Shown piece by piece: positions 1-9,299 of a stretch of 64,000 bases of DNA. The notes under the pieces were generated by a model. The model saw nothing but the letters and a program-made list of their open reading frames with translations, searched no databases and was not told where the DNA came from. Both the position numbers and the translations under genes were made by a program. The stretch covers positions 171,470 to 235,469 of the forward strand of contig NZ_CP082293.1 in assembly GCF_019880205.1 (NCBI RefSeq), given 5' to 3'. Numbering within the stretch: the stretch's first letter is position 1; each line of letters opens with the position of its first letter. The DNA is from Pantoea alfalfae. GTDB lineage: Bacteria > Pseudomonadota > Gammaproteobacteria > Enterobacterales > Enterobacteriaceae.

Positions 1-557
1 GGCTTTCTGATAAAGGCCTGGATATAAAACGCTGCCTGCTCTGTTTTGAAACTGAGAGAAAGCAGGGGCGCAGCAATCCCGGCGGGGACAGAAGCCTGAC
101 TGGAAGCCAGTTTTTCAGCCAGTGAGGCCAGATCCATCGTGTTTATCTGACTAAACGCGAGTGCAGCCCTGTCACTGCTCTCAAGAAAGGCCCGACGTTT
201 TTCCTGATACTGCGTCAGAACCACGCCCAGGAGAGAAAGCCTCTCACTTCCTTCGGCTGACCACGAGTACTTATCGAGACTGGTTCGTAAAGCAAACAGC
301 TGATTCATCGCCTCGCCGTTAATCTCGATAAACTTTTTATCCCGGGTGTACTGAAAAAGCGTGCGGTTAAGCCTGGCTTTTGCCAGCGTGTCCAGCATCT
401 GAACGGTAACATCCCGCTTGGCTGAGTTTTCCTGAATACTTAAAAAACAGCGAAACGCGAGCGCCGCTATGATAACAGAGGCCAGGATGACCAGTGTGAA
501 TCCCAGCGCCAGTTTGCCCCCTATTTTTAAATCCGTAACTTTTTTTATAATATTCAT
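1..557 (-). CDS. Methyl-accepting chemotaxis protein, N-terminal part (cut by window edge)
   Basis: An open frame of about 185 codons starts at 557 and runs leftwards off the window without a stop. The N-terminus MNIIKKVTDLKIGGKLALGF followed by a run of hydrophobic residues (about 17-36) is typical of the first membrane segment of chemoreceptors. The rest is a helical, polar stretch that fits the periplasmic ligand-binding domain of a four-helix type sensor. HAMP and signalling domains would lie outside the window. A chemoreceptor would report through CheA/CheW, and a stand-alone cheZ lies 3.3 kb away, so both may belong to accessory chemotaxis functions. The family call rests on the N-terminal architecture only, because no signalling domain is visible. 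Confidence 0.72.
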   Translation of the reverse strand, partial: MNIIKKVTDLKIGGKLALGFTLVILASVIIAALAFRCFLSIQENSAKRDVTVQMLDTLAKARLNRTLFQYTRDKKFIEINGEAMNQLFALRTSLDKYSWSAEGSERLSLLGVVLTQYQEKRRAFLESSDRAALAFSQINTMDLASLAEKLASSQASVPAGIAAPLLSLSFKTEQAAFYIQAFIRK

Positions 558-1293
558 TTTAATAATCCCAGTGTTAAATAATACCCTGCTCCTGAAATAA
601 CCTCAGGCTTCAATACGGTATCGGTAAAAAAGATGCTTTGTTTACACCTTTTTTGAATGCATTTAAAAAGATGTTTTCAGGAAGGATTTAATGAGTCATC
701 CCGCTTCGGTTAGTGCTTGACACTACCTGGATTGATTGTCATTGCGGTTATGGTTTGGTATCAACCTTGTTTTAGCGGAAAGACAATTAATAAGCATCTT
801 TACCTGTGCATGAAAGGAAATGTAAATAAGTGCGTGTAGAGAAATGCGCACGTTTGCATTCATCATGCTTATCCACAGTATGCATCCAAAGTAAACCTCA
901 CAAGCTTATGATAAATATAGATAAATATCATAAACCTTGTATTGGGCTACCCGTTATCTATAGCAGAATGAGATTAAACCTGTGAAGGCTTCAATCACAC
1001 TTTTACCGTGATAATTTTGCTTTTTAAGAACGTATAAATATTTTATTGTAAAAATTAAAAAACGCCGGTTTTATCTTAAAGCATGGTGCGATTATGCCGA
1101 TAAACTGTCACAGGCAGGCCTGCAGCAATAGTCCTGAAGAAATAAATTAGCTAAACAGATTAGCTGCAAATACAGGACAGGTAATATGGTGGAATCCTCA
1201 ACTTCAATCAATCTCTGAATGTTTAGTAAAATGATATTTTGTGTGGCATGTGGATTAGAAATGTATTAATGAATTTAACCTGAGGATGAGACT
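558..1293. other. Intergenic region with an AT-rich dyad
   Basis: No convincing gene is seen in these 736 bases. The sequence is AT-rich and holds an inverted repeat with 8-base arms, TTATGATA at 906-913 and TATCATAA at 926-933, separated by 12 bases. This could be a regulator site for the chemoreceptor on the left or the small gene on the right. The function is not known. Confidence 0.4.
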
Positions 1294-1545
1294 ATGCCAC
1301 TACGAGATGAAGATAAAGGGCAGACAATTATTAGCGAGGCCGCACTACGTCTGGCCCTCGCTGAAAAAGAGATAAATATTAATTCCCTTTTGATTGAACT
1401 GGGACACATGGCAACAGATAACTGCCACGACGAGCGCCTCAATAAAATTTTTGTAGCCAGAACATGGCTGAGAGAGTTCATCACTCCGGTTCCTGCGGAA
1501 CAGCACGCACTTTACCTGCAGATACTCGCTGGCCTGAATGAATAA
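1294..1545 (+). CDS. Small protein, possibly of the YmgB/AriR biofilm-regulator family
   Basis: This 83-residue acidic protein starts with an ATG preceded by a good ribosome site (GAGGA, 9 bases upstream). It is predicted to be mostly helical and has no membrane segment or signal peptide. Its size, the central segment ININSLLIELGHMA and the C-terminal helix with regularly spaced leucines resemble the small YmgB/YcgZ connector proteins of enterobacteria, which act in biofilm and acid-stress control. The resemblance is one of pattern, not a clear family motif. It stands alone, with the eroded cheZ copy downstream. An unrelated small protein specific to Pantoea is the main alternative. Confidence 0.5.
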   Translation: MPLRDEDKGQTIISEAALRLALAEKEININSLLIELGHMATDNCHDERLNKIFVARTWLREFITPVPAEQHALYLQILAGLNE

Positions 1546-1767
1546 AATAACTGTTAAAAAAGCAGAATCCCTGTGAGGCAGCAATGATTCCATCGGACTC
1601 AGGCGGGTCATTCCGTCACCACATAAAAATGTAATACGGTGACCTTCTATGACCGCTCAAAACAATCCTGTTTGTTTACACCTCCTACTGGCACAAAGCA
1701 GACCTTGAATAATAGGTTTGCTCACAGACAGAACAACCCGTTCCCCCAGCGCAGATTCCCGGTGGCG

Positions 1768-1975
1768 GGGGCTGCATGATCTCCACGCTGTTGATGACGC
1801 TGCTGCTTCACGGGTTATAGCGATCATATTACCCAGCCTTACACGGGCGTTCACGTACATCCGGCTACATCAGTAAGGGTTTTATCAAGCCCCGTGTGTT
1901 GCAGACTGTCGCGAAGCCCGGCGTAATTTCCTTCTGTCAGACGTATCAGGATATTCAAATAAAGCGCCAGCGTGC
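1768..1975 (-). pseudogene. Eroded second copy of cheZ
   Basis: The bases here align with the complete cheZ at 3868-4488. Nearly exact blocks include TCTCCACGCTGTTGATGACG, TTCACGGGT, GGTTTTATCAAGCCC and TGTTGCAGACTGTCGCGAAG, in the same order and on the same strand. A later block around 1945-1975 matches the bases just upstream of the intact cheZ start, so the remnant covers the start region and the first third of the gene with an internal deletion. Frame is not kept. This is a dead paralogue or the trace of a duplication. Confidence 0.75.
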
Positions 1976-2106
1976 GTCTCTTCAGCGTCAGTGAAGCGAG
2001 AGCCGTTCAGGAACGCCCCTGTTTTAACCGAAGTGCATTTTCAGCGTAAACAGATTGTCTTTTACCTGCGTCTGTTTTAATTGAAAGGCGGAAATTGATT
2101 CACAGA

Positions 2107-2805
2107 TTAAGGAAAAAAATCACGCGGTGTTGAACTCAGAATGGAACGGAAAGCAGCGCTATAGGACGCCGGACATGAAATGCCAGGCTCATAAGCGGCC
2201 TTTTTGATTGGAATGCCATTCGCGAGTTGATCCAGCGAAACGTAAATCATTGCTCTTTGCTTTCAGGTGTTGAAACTACAGCCCGTACCTTTAATAAACA
2301 ATCGCGAAAAGGTACGCTCTGACATCGCCGCTATAAAAGCGAGAAAACTCATCGATGCTTCTCAGCGTTGGTTAACCAGTAGTTCCCTGACAGCAGAGAA
2401 TAATCGCTCATCATTTGGCATTGGAAGTACTGCAGTTAATGGTTGAGTTTCGCTGAGTATTTCCAGAAGCAACAGGGCCATATTGCGCTGACTCGGTCTG
2501 TTGTCGTTCTCACTGAACAGACCTGTTATCAGTTCTTTCACCAGGGGCAGCGCCGTAATGACGTGTACCGGTTCACTCTTCGTAAAATTGGTGCATTCTG
2601 CGAAAAGGCTGCAACTAAAACAGACAGCCCTCAGATCGGTATGAGACAGCAAATTGTAACTATGGATCTGCAGAGGAGGCAGCCACAATGCACGCTGAAG
2701 GGGGATAACCCATCGGTTGTTTTCCGTTTCAACCAGCATGACCTCCTGACGGCATAGCGTTATTGCCACTCAAGATGATGTTGGGGAGGATCGATTTATC
2801 CACGT
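2107..2805 (-). pseudogene. AraC-family transcriptional regulator, inactivated
   Basis: On the minus strand the frame from 2769 gives a cupin-type sensor segment (VETENNRWVIPLQRALWLPP), as in AraC regulators with an N-terminal AraC-binding domain. The frame stops at a TGA at 2362-2364. Reading through, it continues with AMSERTFSRLFIKGTGCSF and, after a second TGA at 2263-2265 where the family has Trp, with a recognisable second helix-turn-helix up to a TAA at 2107. Upstream of 2769 a matching piece (PQHHLEWQ) is in another frame. So the gene has at least two nonsense changes and one frameshift. The 135-residue piece could still be made but lacks the DNA-binding domain. Confidence 0.8.
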
Positions 2806-2995
2806 TGATAGCTTATAGCCGTGCCAGACCAGCCAGTAAAGTCTTCATGTCCCGGCGCTTTATCTATACTACCTGGCATTTCAGATTCAGACCCTGCCAC
2901 TATGATACTTAAATCGGAATCATCCGGCGTGCGAGTTCACGGGATAGAGAATGTTTATCGCCAGATTATCCCAGGTATAACAGGAGCCTGTCTTA

Positions 2996-3718
2996 ATGCG
3001 GGTACACTTTACTTACATGAACGTTTCGAAGCACCAGGGCATAAGAAACATGGGCGAGAAATCAGGGTCATGATGTGACTTACTCACACTGATACGCAGG
3101 TGATGCGTTGTCAGCCAACGCTCAGGGCATCGATTTTCTAATCATTATGGGCGGTCCACAAGATCCAGCCACAACATCTGAAGCGTGCCCGCACTTCGAT
3201 TCAAAAGGTGAGCAGGCGCTGATTGCCTCCGCTGTTAAAACCGGTAAGGCTGTGATTGGTATCTGCCTGGGATCACAGTTGACCGGTGAAGCGCTCGATG
3301 CGCCGTTCGCCCATAGCCCGGAAAAAGAGATTAGCAAATTTCCGATTACCCTGACTGAAGAGGGCAGAAGGGATGCGTTGTTCTCTCATTTTACGAAATC
3401 GCTTGATGTCGCCACTGGCATAACGGCATGCCGGGTCTTACTCCGGAAGCAAAAATGATTGCTTTCAGCGAAGGCTGCCCGCGCCAGATCGTTTCATATT
3501 ACGACCATGTGTTTGGGTTCCAGTGCCATATGGAACTGACGCCGGATGTTGTTGAGCTGCTGATCGCGCATCCTGACAAAGATCTGAGCCGTGCTGCAGA
3601 ATACCGCTTCGTTGACACGCCGGAAAAACTTCGGGCGCATGATTACAGCGAAATGAATCAGGTACTCTTTAAATTTCTGAACAAGCTGGAAAAACGTTAT
3701 AAAGCCGCTCAGGCATAA
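2996..3718 (+). pseudogene. Class I glutamine amidotransferase-like protein, multiply frameshifted
   Basis: The conserved parts of a GMP-synthase-like class I glutamine amidotransferase are present in order but in different frames. The start is MRVHFT at 2996 in frame 2 after an AGGAG ribosome site, then LHERFEAPG in frame 1, and GHDVTYSH in frame 3 interrupted by a TGA at 3090. The long segment at 3108-3410 carries IIMGGPQDP and the nucleophile-elbow-like GICLGSQLTGEAL. After a one-base deletion near 3410 the frame-2 remainder contains HWHNGMPGLTPEA and FGFQCHMELTPD, where the catalytic His lies. At least three frameshifts and one nonsense codon are needed to explain it. It is clearly non-functional as a full-length enzyme. 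Confidence 0.85.
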
Positions 3719-3867
3719 GGTCATTCCGGGTGAAAACTGTTGCCGGTTTTATGGCAGATAAGCGGGTGTTGAGCATGAAGAGGATTTTTGGCTTTCAGTC
3801 AGATTGACTTGCCGCCGACCTTCCTCTTCTCAATCATGCGTTCTCAGCCTTGCTTTTTTATATCTGC

Positions 3868-4488
3868 TTACATTCCCAGACTGGCCAGCAGGTCGTCTAC
3901 ATCATCCTGGCTGGCAGGGGTTTCTGATGAGGAAGCGGGTTTAGACGGCGCTGCGCGCTCGGTCGTGCCATGTGAACCAGTGTTATCACGGATGACCTGT
4001 ATCAGCTGCTGCTCAGCCTGATTCAGCACGGCCATCATCGCCTGGACTATCTGTCCGGTAAGATCCTGGAAGCCCTGTGACATCATAATCGCGTGCAACT
4101 GCTGTTGTGTCAGACCCGTGATGCGGGGGACCTCATCCAGTAAGGCAACAGTATCAGCAGCTAATGCCTGATCCTGTTCTTTGTCCGACGGATTCCCGGA
4201 AGTGGCATCCCAGCGTTGAGTGAGCTTCTCCGCTTTTTCGCCCAGTTCGGTTTGCAGAGGCTGCGTGATCTCCACGCTGTTGATGACGCCCTCTGCGGCT
4301 TCACGGGTCATAGTGACCACATAACCCAGTCTTTCACGGGCATTGGGGATACTTCCCGCCACATCTGCAATGGTTTTATCAAGCCCTAGCTGTTGCAGAC
4401 TGTCGCGAAGCTGCCGCAGGATGGAGCCAGCACGCGCCGTGATTTCGCTAATTTCCTGCTGCTTACTATGGGTGTCGGATGGTGACAT
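3868..4488 (-). CDS. cheZ: Protein phosphatase CheZ (stand-alone copy)
   Basis: CheZ dephosphorylates CheY-P and so ends the motor-switching signal in chemotaxis. This 206-residue protein has the family layout: a long helical hairpin (REAAEGVINSVEITQPLQTE), the active-site helix with FQDLTGQ that keeps the Asp and Gln which enter the CheY active site, a variable linker, and the C-terminal CheY-binding helix DDVDDLLASLGM. The start at 4488 is preferred over the upstream one at 4575 because the E. coli protein starts at the equivalent place and AGGA precedes it. In enterobacteria cheZ normally follows cheY in an operon. Here no other che gene is next to it, so it looks like an orphan accessory copy. 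A decayed paralogue lies at 1768-1975. Confidence 0.88.
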   Translation of the reverse strand: MSPSDTHSKQQEISEITARAGSILRQLRDSLQQLGLDKTIADVAGSIPNARERLGYVVTMTREAAEGVINSVEITQPLQTELGEKAEKLTQRWDATSGNPSDKEQDQALAADTVALLDEVPRITGLTQQQLHAIMMSQGFQDLTGQIVQAMMAVLNQAEQQLIQVIRDNTGSHGTTERAAPSKPASSSETPASQDDVDDLLASLGM

Positions 4489-4939
4489 GAATGTTTTTCC
4501 TGCGGACAGAGTTTCGATATCTGAGGTTATCGGCAGAGTCCGGCGGTTTTTTAAATTTCCTGTGATTTTTCCCATCGAACAGACGTATCAGAATGTTAAA
4601 AAGACGCCTCGGTGCGGATATTTTCAGGTTTGGGAAAGGGAAAAATGTGGCTGAATAGCTGTGTTCACACAGCGGGCTTTTCTGCCTGGAGAATGTGCCA
4701 GCGGTTACGTTTGTTTTGATCTAGAAGCGGGCTTTGGTCGTTGTTCCACTGCGGAGAGCGTAACCGTCAGCGAAGTTGCTTATTGATTAACAGAGGCATG
4801 CCAGCGGCAGCCATTGATATGGTGCTTTTGATAGCCGGTGCGATGATTTGAAACGGAAATTAGCGCATCAGGTAAATCTTCATTGCTGCTGTGAACGGTA
4901 TAATATCTGTTCAGACAAACGGCGAGAGGTTGTAATCAA

Positions 4940-5086
4940 ATGCTGACGTATATCACGATTGGTACAAATGACCTTCAGCGATCCATGGACTTTGATGACG
5001 CTGTTTTTAAAGTGCTCGATGATTCACGACTGCCAGCCCGGACAGAGGGCTGGGCAATGTGGGGTATTTACTTCAATGCCGACTGA
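4940..5086 (+). pseudogene. Truncated glyoxalase/VOC-superfamily protein
   Basis: The 48-residue frame begins MLTYITIGTNDLQRSMDF and goes on to RTEGWAMWGIYF, a good match in pattern to the first beta-alpha-beta module of glyoxalase/bleomycin-resistance (VOC) proteins of about 130 residues. It then stops at a TGA. The sequence that follows shows no second module. A repeat fragment (ATGTCCGCTTCTGGC) begins a few bases after the stop, so the 3' end may have been lost by recombination at that repeat. Confidence 0.6.
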
Positions 5087-5089
5087 CCA

Positions 5090-5106
5090 ATGTCCGCTTC
5101 TGGCAC
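5090..5106. repeat. Fragment of a dispersed TGTCCGC repeat, copy 1
   Basis: ATGTCCGCTTCTGGC occurs here and again, base for base, at 9942-9956. A related complete hairpin form lies at 17255-17280, and a shorter match (ATGTCCGCTCAG) near 26324-26335. In this copy the second arm is degraded (ACAGAATGGACTT). It lies directly after a truncated gene. Confidence 0.55.
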
Positions 5107-5292
5107 AGAATGGACTTGCGCGTCGCACTATTCGCATCCAGCAAAAGCAGCCCCTGCGCCACGTTTTTGATGCCCCTGACACAGAACCTATGTGCGCGCG
5201 TGGCAAGGTACGCTGTGAGAGAAATGCGCACATGCTGCGCTTCTTGTCCGAAGCAAGAGACTCTGGCGATTTTCCTTAAGCAGATGCAGACC

Positions 5293-6321
5293 TCAGTTGC
5301 TGTCACTCGGTATCTTAACGACGACTTTGCCTTTCGCATGTCCCTGCCCAAGGTAGGCAAGAGCTTCTTTTGTTTCCGCGAAAGTAAATACCTTGTCGAT
5401 CACAGGCTTGATTTGTTCAGTTTCTACGAGTTTACAGATTTGAGTAAGCTGATCGCCATCAGGCCGGACAAAAAGAAATGAATAGGTCAGGCCTCGCTTT
5501 CTGGTAAGACGCAAAATCCTGCGGCTCATCAGCCCGAACACAAAACGCAGGAGAAAGTTTAGTCCCCGAGTCCGGGCGAACGCAGTATCTAACGGGCCGA
5601 CAAGAGAAACAATCTTTCCGCCCGGCCTGAGAATTTGGGCAGACTTTTCAATTGAGTCGCCTCTGATAGTGCCGAGAACCACATCGTAGCCACTCAACTG
5701 TTTTTCAAAATCTTGTTTTTTATAATCAACGACTTCATCTGCGCCAAGATGACTTACCCATTCGACATTGTCTGTACTGGTAGTCGTTCCCACCTTTGCA
5801 CCAAATTGTCTGGCCAGCTGGATAGCAAAACTGCCAATCCCCCCGGAACCTGCCGGGATGAAAACCTTCTGGCCTGGCTGCAACCCGGCTCGATCTGTCA
5901 GCGCCTGCCAGGATGTGAGGCTCACCATCGGGAGCGAAGCCGCCTGGACGAAATCCAGGTTTACGGGTTTCATGGCCGCAGCGCTTTCAGTCACTAAAGC
6001 AAATTCAGCAAGAGAACCCGTTCCCGTGTCGAAAATGCTGGCGAAAATTTCGTCGCCTGGCTTGAAACGCGTCACGCGACTCCCCGCTGCGATCACAACC
6101 CCAGCTAAGTCGCTACCCAATGTGGCGGGGAGCTTGAAATGCAAAACCGGCTTGAATATTCCGGTTGGGATCAAGTTATCAATCGGGTTCAGACCCACGG
6201 CGTAAACTTTAACCAGGATTTCATCAGCAGCAGGGGCTGGATAATCGATGTTTTCAAATCCCAGCTCAGGGGATTTACCGTAGCGTTTAAACGTAAATGC
6301 TTTCATCGTCTTATTCTTCAT
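5293..6321 (-). CDS. NADP-dependent zinc-type oxidoreductase (quinone reductase-like)
   Basis: This 342-residue medium-chain dehydrogenase/reductase has the GroES-like N-terminal domain (residues about 10-125, ending LGSDLAGVV and GDEIFA) and a Rossmann domain with the nucleotide-binding loop GSGGIGSFAIQLA. The structural zinc cysteines of alcohol dehydrogenases are absent, as in the quinone oxidoreductase branch. It probably reduces quinones or enones with NADPH. The start directly follows the stop of the upstream SDR (TAAATG), so it is the last gene of a redox operon with two SDRs and an Old Yellow Enzyme. A second start five codons in (MKAFTFKRYG) is also possible. Confidence 0.85.
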   Translation of the reverse strand: MKNKTMKAFTFKRYGKSPELGFENIDYPAPAADEILVKVYAVGLNPIDNLIPTGIFKPVLHFKLPATLGSDLAGVVIAAGSRVTRFKPGDEIFASIFDTGTGSLAEFALVTESAAAMKPVNLDFVQAASLPMVSLTSWQALTDRAGLQPGQKVFIPAGSGGIGSFAIQLARQFGAKVGTTTSTDNVEWVSHLGADEVVDYKKQDFEKQLSGYDVVLGTIRGDSIEKSAQILRPGGKIVSLVGPLDTAFARTRGLNFLLRFVFGLMSRRILRLTRKRGLTYSFLFVRPDGDQLTQICKLVETEQIKPVIDKVFTFAETKEALAYLGQGHAKGKVVVKIPSDSN

Positions 6322-7140
6322 TTATTGTTTTGCATCAAGCTGAAGACTTTTGCGCACCACCTTATCCAGGAATGACGCAGGGGCGAACCTGAGAATAAAA
6401 TTCAACTGACCAGCCAGCTTTCCTGCCGTATAGCGAATCTTTGGACGTGAAGTCTGTGCGGCTTTAACCACCACGTCAGCCACCACCTCTGGACTTTCCG
6501 CCTCAGCCATTGCCTTGTTCACTACTTTCGTCAGCTTAGCCCGAATCTGGTCATACTCCTGAAGCCTGGCGTCCGGCTCGATATTATTGGCTTCAAACTG
6601 TGTTTTCATGTAAGCCGGTTCGATGACAGAAACTCTGATGCCCTGCGTGCGCAGTTCATGATCCAGTGCACCCGAATACCCTTCGACCGCATGCTTACTG
6701 GCCGCATAAAGTGCCACATACGGCAACGGAACGATGCCGAGTATCGAACCAATATTGATAATGCGCCCGCTGCCCTGACGGCGCATATGAGGGATTACTG
6801 CCCGGCTCAACCTGACGATGCCCAGAAAGTTGGTGTCGAAAATGTGCCTGGCCTGATCAACAGAACTTTCTTCCGCCGCCGCCGGAGCGACCCCAAAGCC
6901 CGCATTGTTCACCAGAACATCGATACGCCCTTCCAGACCCAGTAACTCCTCAATGGCGGCCCCGACAGAGGCGTCGTCGGTCACATCCAGCGTAAGTAAC
7001 GGAAACGATTGTTTTCCCGCCTGTGAACCACGCCGGCTTGTGCCATATACAGTAAATCCAGCGGCTAAAAGTTTACGGGCAGTCGCTTCGCCGATACCCG
7101 AGGACGCACCGGTAACCAGTGCAACACGTTTTTTTATCAT
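6322..7140 (-). CDS. SDR-family oxidoreductase
   Basis: A classical short-chain dehydrogenase of 272 residues. It has the cofactor loop TGASSGIGEA at residues about 9-18, NNAGFG, the catalytic Ser in the NIGSIL region and the YAASKHA active site with Tyr and Lys. Arg/Ser residues after the second strand (TSRRGSQ) suggest NADP. The substrate cannot be told. The start at 7140 (MIKKRVALVTG) is chosen because it gives the normal family N-terminus and has AAGG upstream. Longer forms would add about 43 unrelated residues. It lies between another SDR and a quinone-reductase-like gene in the same direction. Confidence 0.87.
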   Translation of the reverse strand: MIKKRVALVTGASSGIGEATARKLLAAGFTVYGTSRRGSQAGKQSFPLLTLDVTDDASVGAAIEELLGLEGRIDVLVNNAGFGVAPAAAEESSVDQARHIFDTNFLGIVRLSRAVIPHMRRQGSGRIINIGSILGIVPLPYVALYAASKHAVEGYSGALDHELRTQGIRVSVIEPAYMKTQFEANNIEPDARLQEYDQIRAKLTKVVNKAMAEAESPEVVADVVVKAAQTSRPKIRYTAGKLAGQLNFILRFAPASFLDKVVRKSLQLDAKQ

Positions 7141-7272
7141 GCTGAATAAGACCTTAATGATGTGTTTGAGGTTTCTCATCGCGGATGAGACGACAGGCTG
7201 TAAGAGATTTATGTCGGATTTACCGCTGCGCAGAACAGCCGGAAGACCGTTCTGCACAGTGCACCTCATTGA

Positions 7273-8055
7273 TTACCGTGTTTTATAACGTTCAGCGGCT
7301 TCATCCTGTTTGATGTCTGTAAGCAGCGCCTGACGCGAAGCATCAAGGGTGTCCCAGTGGGCAGCATTACGTAAAGGCGGGATGGTGACGAGTTCACGGC
7401 GGTCAAAGCCCACCAATGCGGCATCCACTAACTCGCCCACTTCCATGAAATTTGCCGAGTTACTGATGTCGATACCTGCGCGGTCCCAGATTTCCGTATA
7501 AGTGCCGGCAGGAAGCACCGCCTGGATATAAATGCCTTTAGATGACAGCTCGACATTCATTCCCTGAGACAGGAAAAGCACAAAGGCTTTGGTTGCTCCG
7601 TAAACCGTCATGGCAAATTCCGGGGCGAGTCCGACGATGGAACTGATATTGACGATCGATCCTTCGCCCGTTTGCACAAAGCGTGGCACCACGGCACTGG
7701 CCAGTCTGGTCAGGGCGGTGACGTTAAGCGCGATAAGGCTTTCTATCGAATCAGGCGTCTGCTCTGTAAAACTGCCAGACTGCGCGATACCCGCGTTATT
7801 GATAAGGGTGCCAATCCGTGTGTCTTCACGCAGACGGGATTCGACCGCGGCTAAATCACGCCTTTGCGTGAGGTCGGCAGGCAGAACGTCGACAGAAATG
7901 CCATTTTCCTGTCGCAGACGCGCGGCCAGTGTTTCTAACTTCGTTTTGTCGCGCGCGACCAGCACCAGGTCGTGGCCCCGGCTGGCAAACCGTTCTGCGT
8001 AAACAGCACCAATACCCGTGGATGCGCCTGTGATGAGAACTGAAGCTTTAGTCAT
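7273..8055 (-). CDS. SDR-family NAD(P)-dependent oxidoreductase
   Basis: This 260-residue short-chain dehydrogenase starts MTKASVLITGASTGIGAVYA with the glycine-rich cofactor loop. It has NNAGIAQSG, the catalytic Ser in VNISSIVGL, and YGATKAF with the Tyr and Lys of the active site. ARD after the second strand suggests NADP preference. It belongs to the DltE/YqjQ-like SDR group often found beside ene-reductases. It is the second gene after the frameshifted Old Yellow Enzyme in the cluster read from the TetR-controlled divergent region. The reaction is unknown. Confidence 0.87.
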   Translation of the reverse strand: MTKASVLITGASTGIGAVYAERFASRGHDLVLVARDKTKLETLAARLRQENGISVDVLPADLTQRRDLAAVESRLREDTRIGTLINNAGIAQSGSFTEQTPDSIESLIALNVTALTRLASAVVPRFVQTGEGSIVNISSIVGLAPEFAMTVYGATKAFVLFLSQGMNVELSSKGIYIQAVLPAGTYTEIWDRAGIDISNSANFMEVGELVDAALVGFDRRELVTIPPLRNAAHWDTLDASRQALLTDIKQDEAAERYKTR

Positions 8056-8115
8056 AAGTTGATCTTCTTTATTAATGTGTAAAAAGAATCTGCAATGTGC
8101 GATGTATGTAGGGCT

Positions 8116-9206
8116 TTACTTGCTGGCCTCAGTCAGCGACGGGTAATCGGTATATCCCGCTGCGCCACCGCCATAAAGGGTTTCAGGATTGAGTGAGGCC
8201 AGAGGCGCGCCCGTCTTCAGCCTTTCGACCAGATCCGGGTTGGAGATGAACAAGCGACCGAACGCGAACAGATCGGCTTTGCCTTGCGCAAGCTGAGTGG
8301 ACGCCAGTTCCAGGTCATAGCCATTGTTGCCGATATAGGTGTTTTTAAAACGCCGGCGCAGGGAGTCGTAATCAAACAGTGAAACATCACGCGGGCCGCC
8401 CGTCTCACCTTCAACTACATGGAGGTACACGATGCCTGATGCATTAAGTTCATCAGCGACGTAGTCATACAATGGCTGCGGATCACTGCATGAAATGGCA
8501 TTAGCATGGGAAACTGGTGAAATGCGCACGCCGGTGCGGTCAGCACCGATCTCATCTTTAACAGCCGCTGTAACTTCCAGCAGCAGGCGCGCACGGTTCT
8601 CGATAGAGCCACCGTACTCATCGGTTCGCTGATTGGCGCCGTCTTTAAGGAACTGTTCCAGTAGATAACCATTCGCGCCGTGAATCTCTACACCGTCAAA
8701 TCCGGCGGCAATGGCATTGGCCGATGCCTTTCTGAAATCGTCAATAATCCCCTGTATTTCCTGCAACTCCAGCGCACGTGGCTCGGAAACGTCAGCAAAT
8801 CCGTTATTCACAAAGGTTTTCGTCCCGGCGGGCATCGCAGACGGCGCGACCGGTGCAGCCCCACCCGGCTGTAAATCGACATGCGAAATTCGTCCTACGT
8901 GCCATAACTGTACAAATATGCGCCCACCTTTGGCATGCACCGCGTCAGTCACTTACGCCAGCCATCGATCTGAGCCTGTGTGTAGATCCCCGGCGTATCC
9001 TGATAGCCCTGCGCCTGTGCGGAGATCTGTGTCGCTTCAGTGATCAGCAATCCTGCTGTGGCACGCTGGGCGTAGTAGGTCGCCGCCAGTTCGCCCGGTA
9101 CCAGCCCCGCTCCGGCCCGATTACGTGTCAGCGGTGCCATCACGATGTGGTTGGCCAGTGTTAGTGAGCCAAGTTCATAGGGTTGAAATAATGTCTGATT
9201 CGTCAT
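8116..9206 (-). pseudogene. Alkene reductase (Old Yellow Enzyme family), frameshifted
   Basis: Two frames together make a full OYE/NemA-like FMN ene-reductase of about 362 residues. The N-terminal part (9206 to about 8950) has FQPYELGSLTLANHIVMAPL. The rest (about 8952-8116) has FVQLWHVGRISH, the substrate-binding His/Asn pair in HGANGYLLEQF, TDEYGGSIENR and the C-terminal FGRLFISNPDL. The join lies at DGWRK/VTDAV near 8952, where one G is missing (AAGTGAC instead of AAGGTGAC). A GTG in the second frame could start a C-terminal fragment. A real inactivating deletion and a sequencing error are both possible. A complete paralogue lies at 56973-58091. Confidence 0.85.
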
Positions 9207-9247
9207 GCTTATTCGCCCGTTAATGGTGGGTTGTAGTGTCAATATAA

Positions 9248-9299
9248 TGATGATGATCATAATCAATAAAGTCAACCCGTTTGATTATGGTCATCATCA
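9248..9299. promoter_or_regulatory. Paired operator between OYE cluster and TetR gene
   Basis: The two arms TGATGATGATCATAATCAA (9248-9266) and TTGATTATGGTCATCATCA (9281-9299) are inverted repeats of 19 bases with one mismatch and a 14-base spacer. Each arm also has its own small dyad (ATGATCAT, ATGGTCAT). The site sits exactly between the divergent genes and overlaps the predicted promoter of the TetR gene. It is the obvious binding site for that repressor. Confidence 0.75.
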
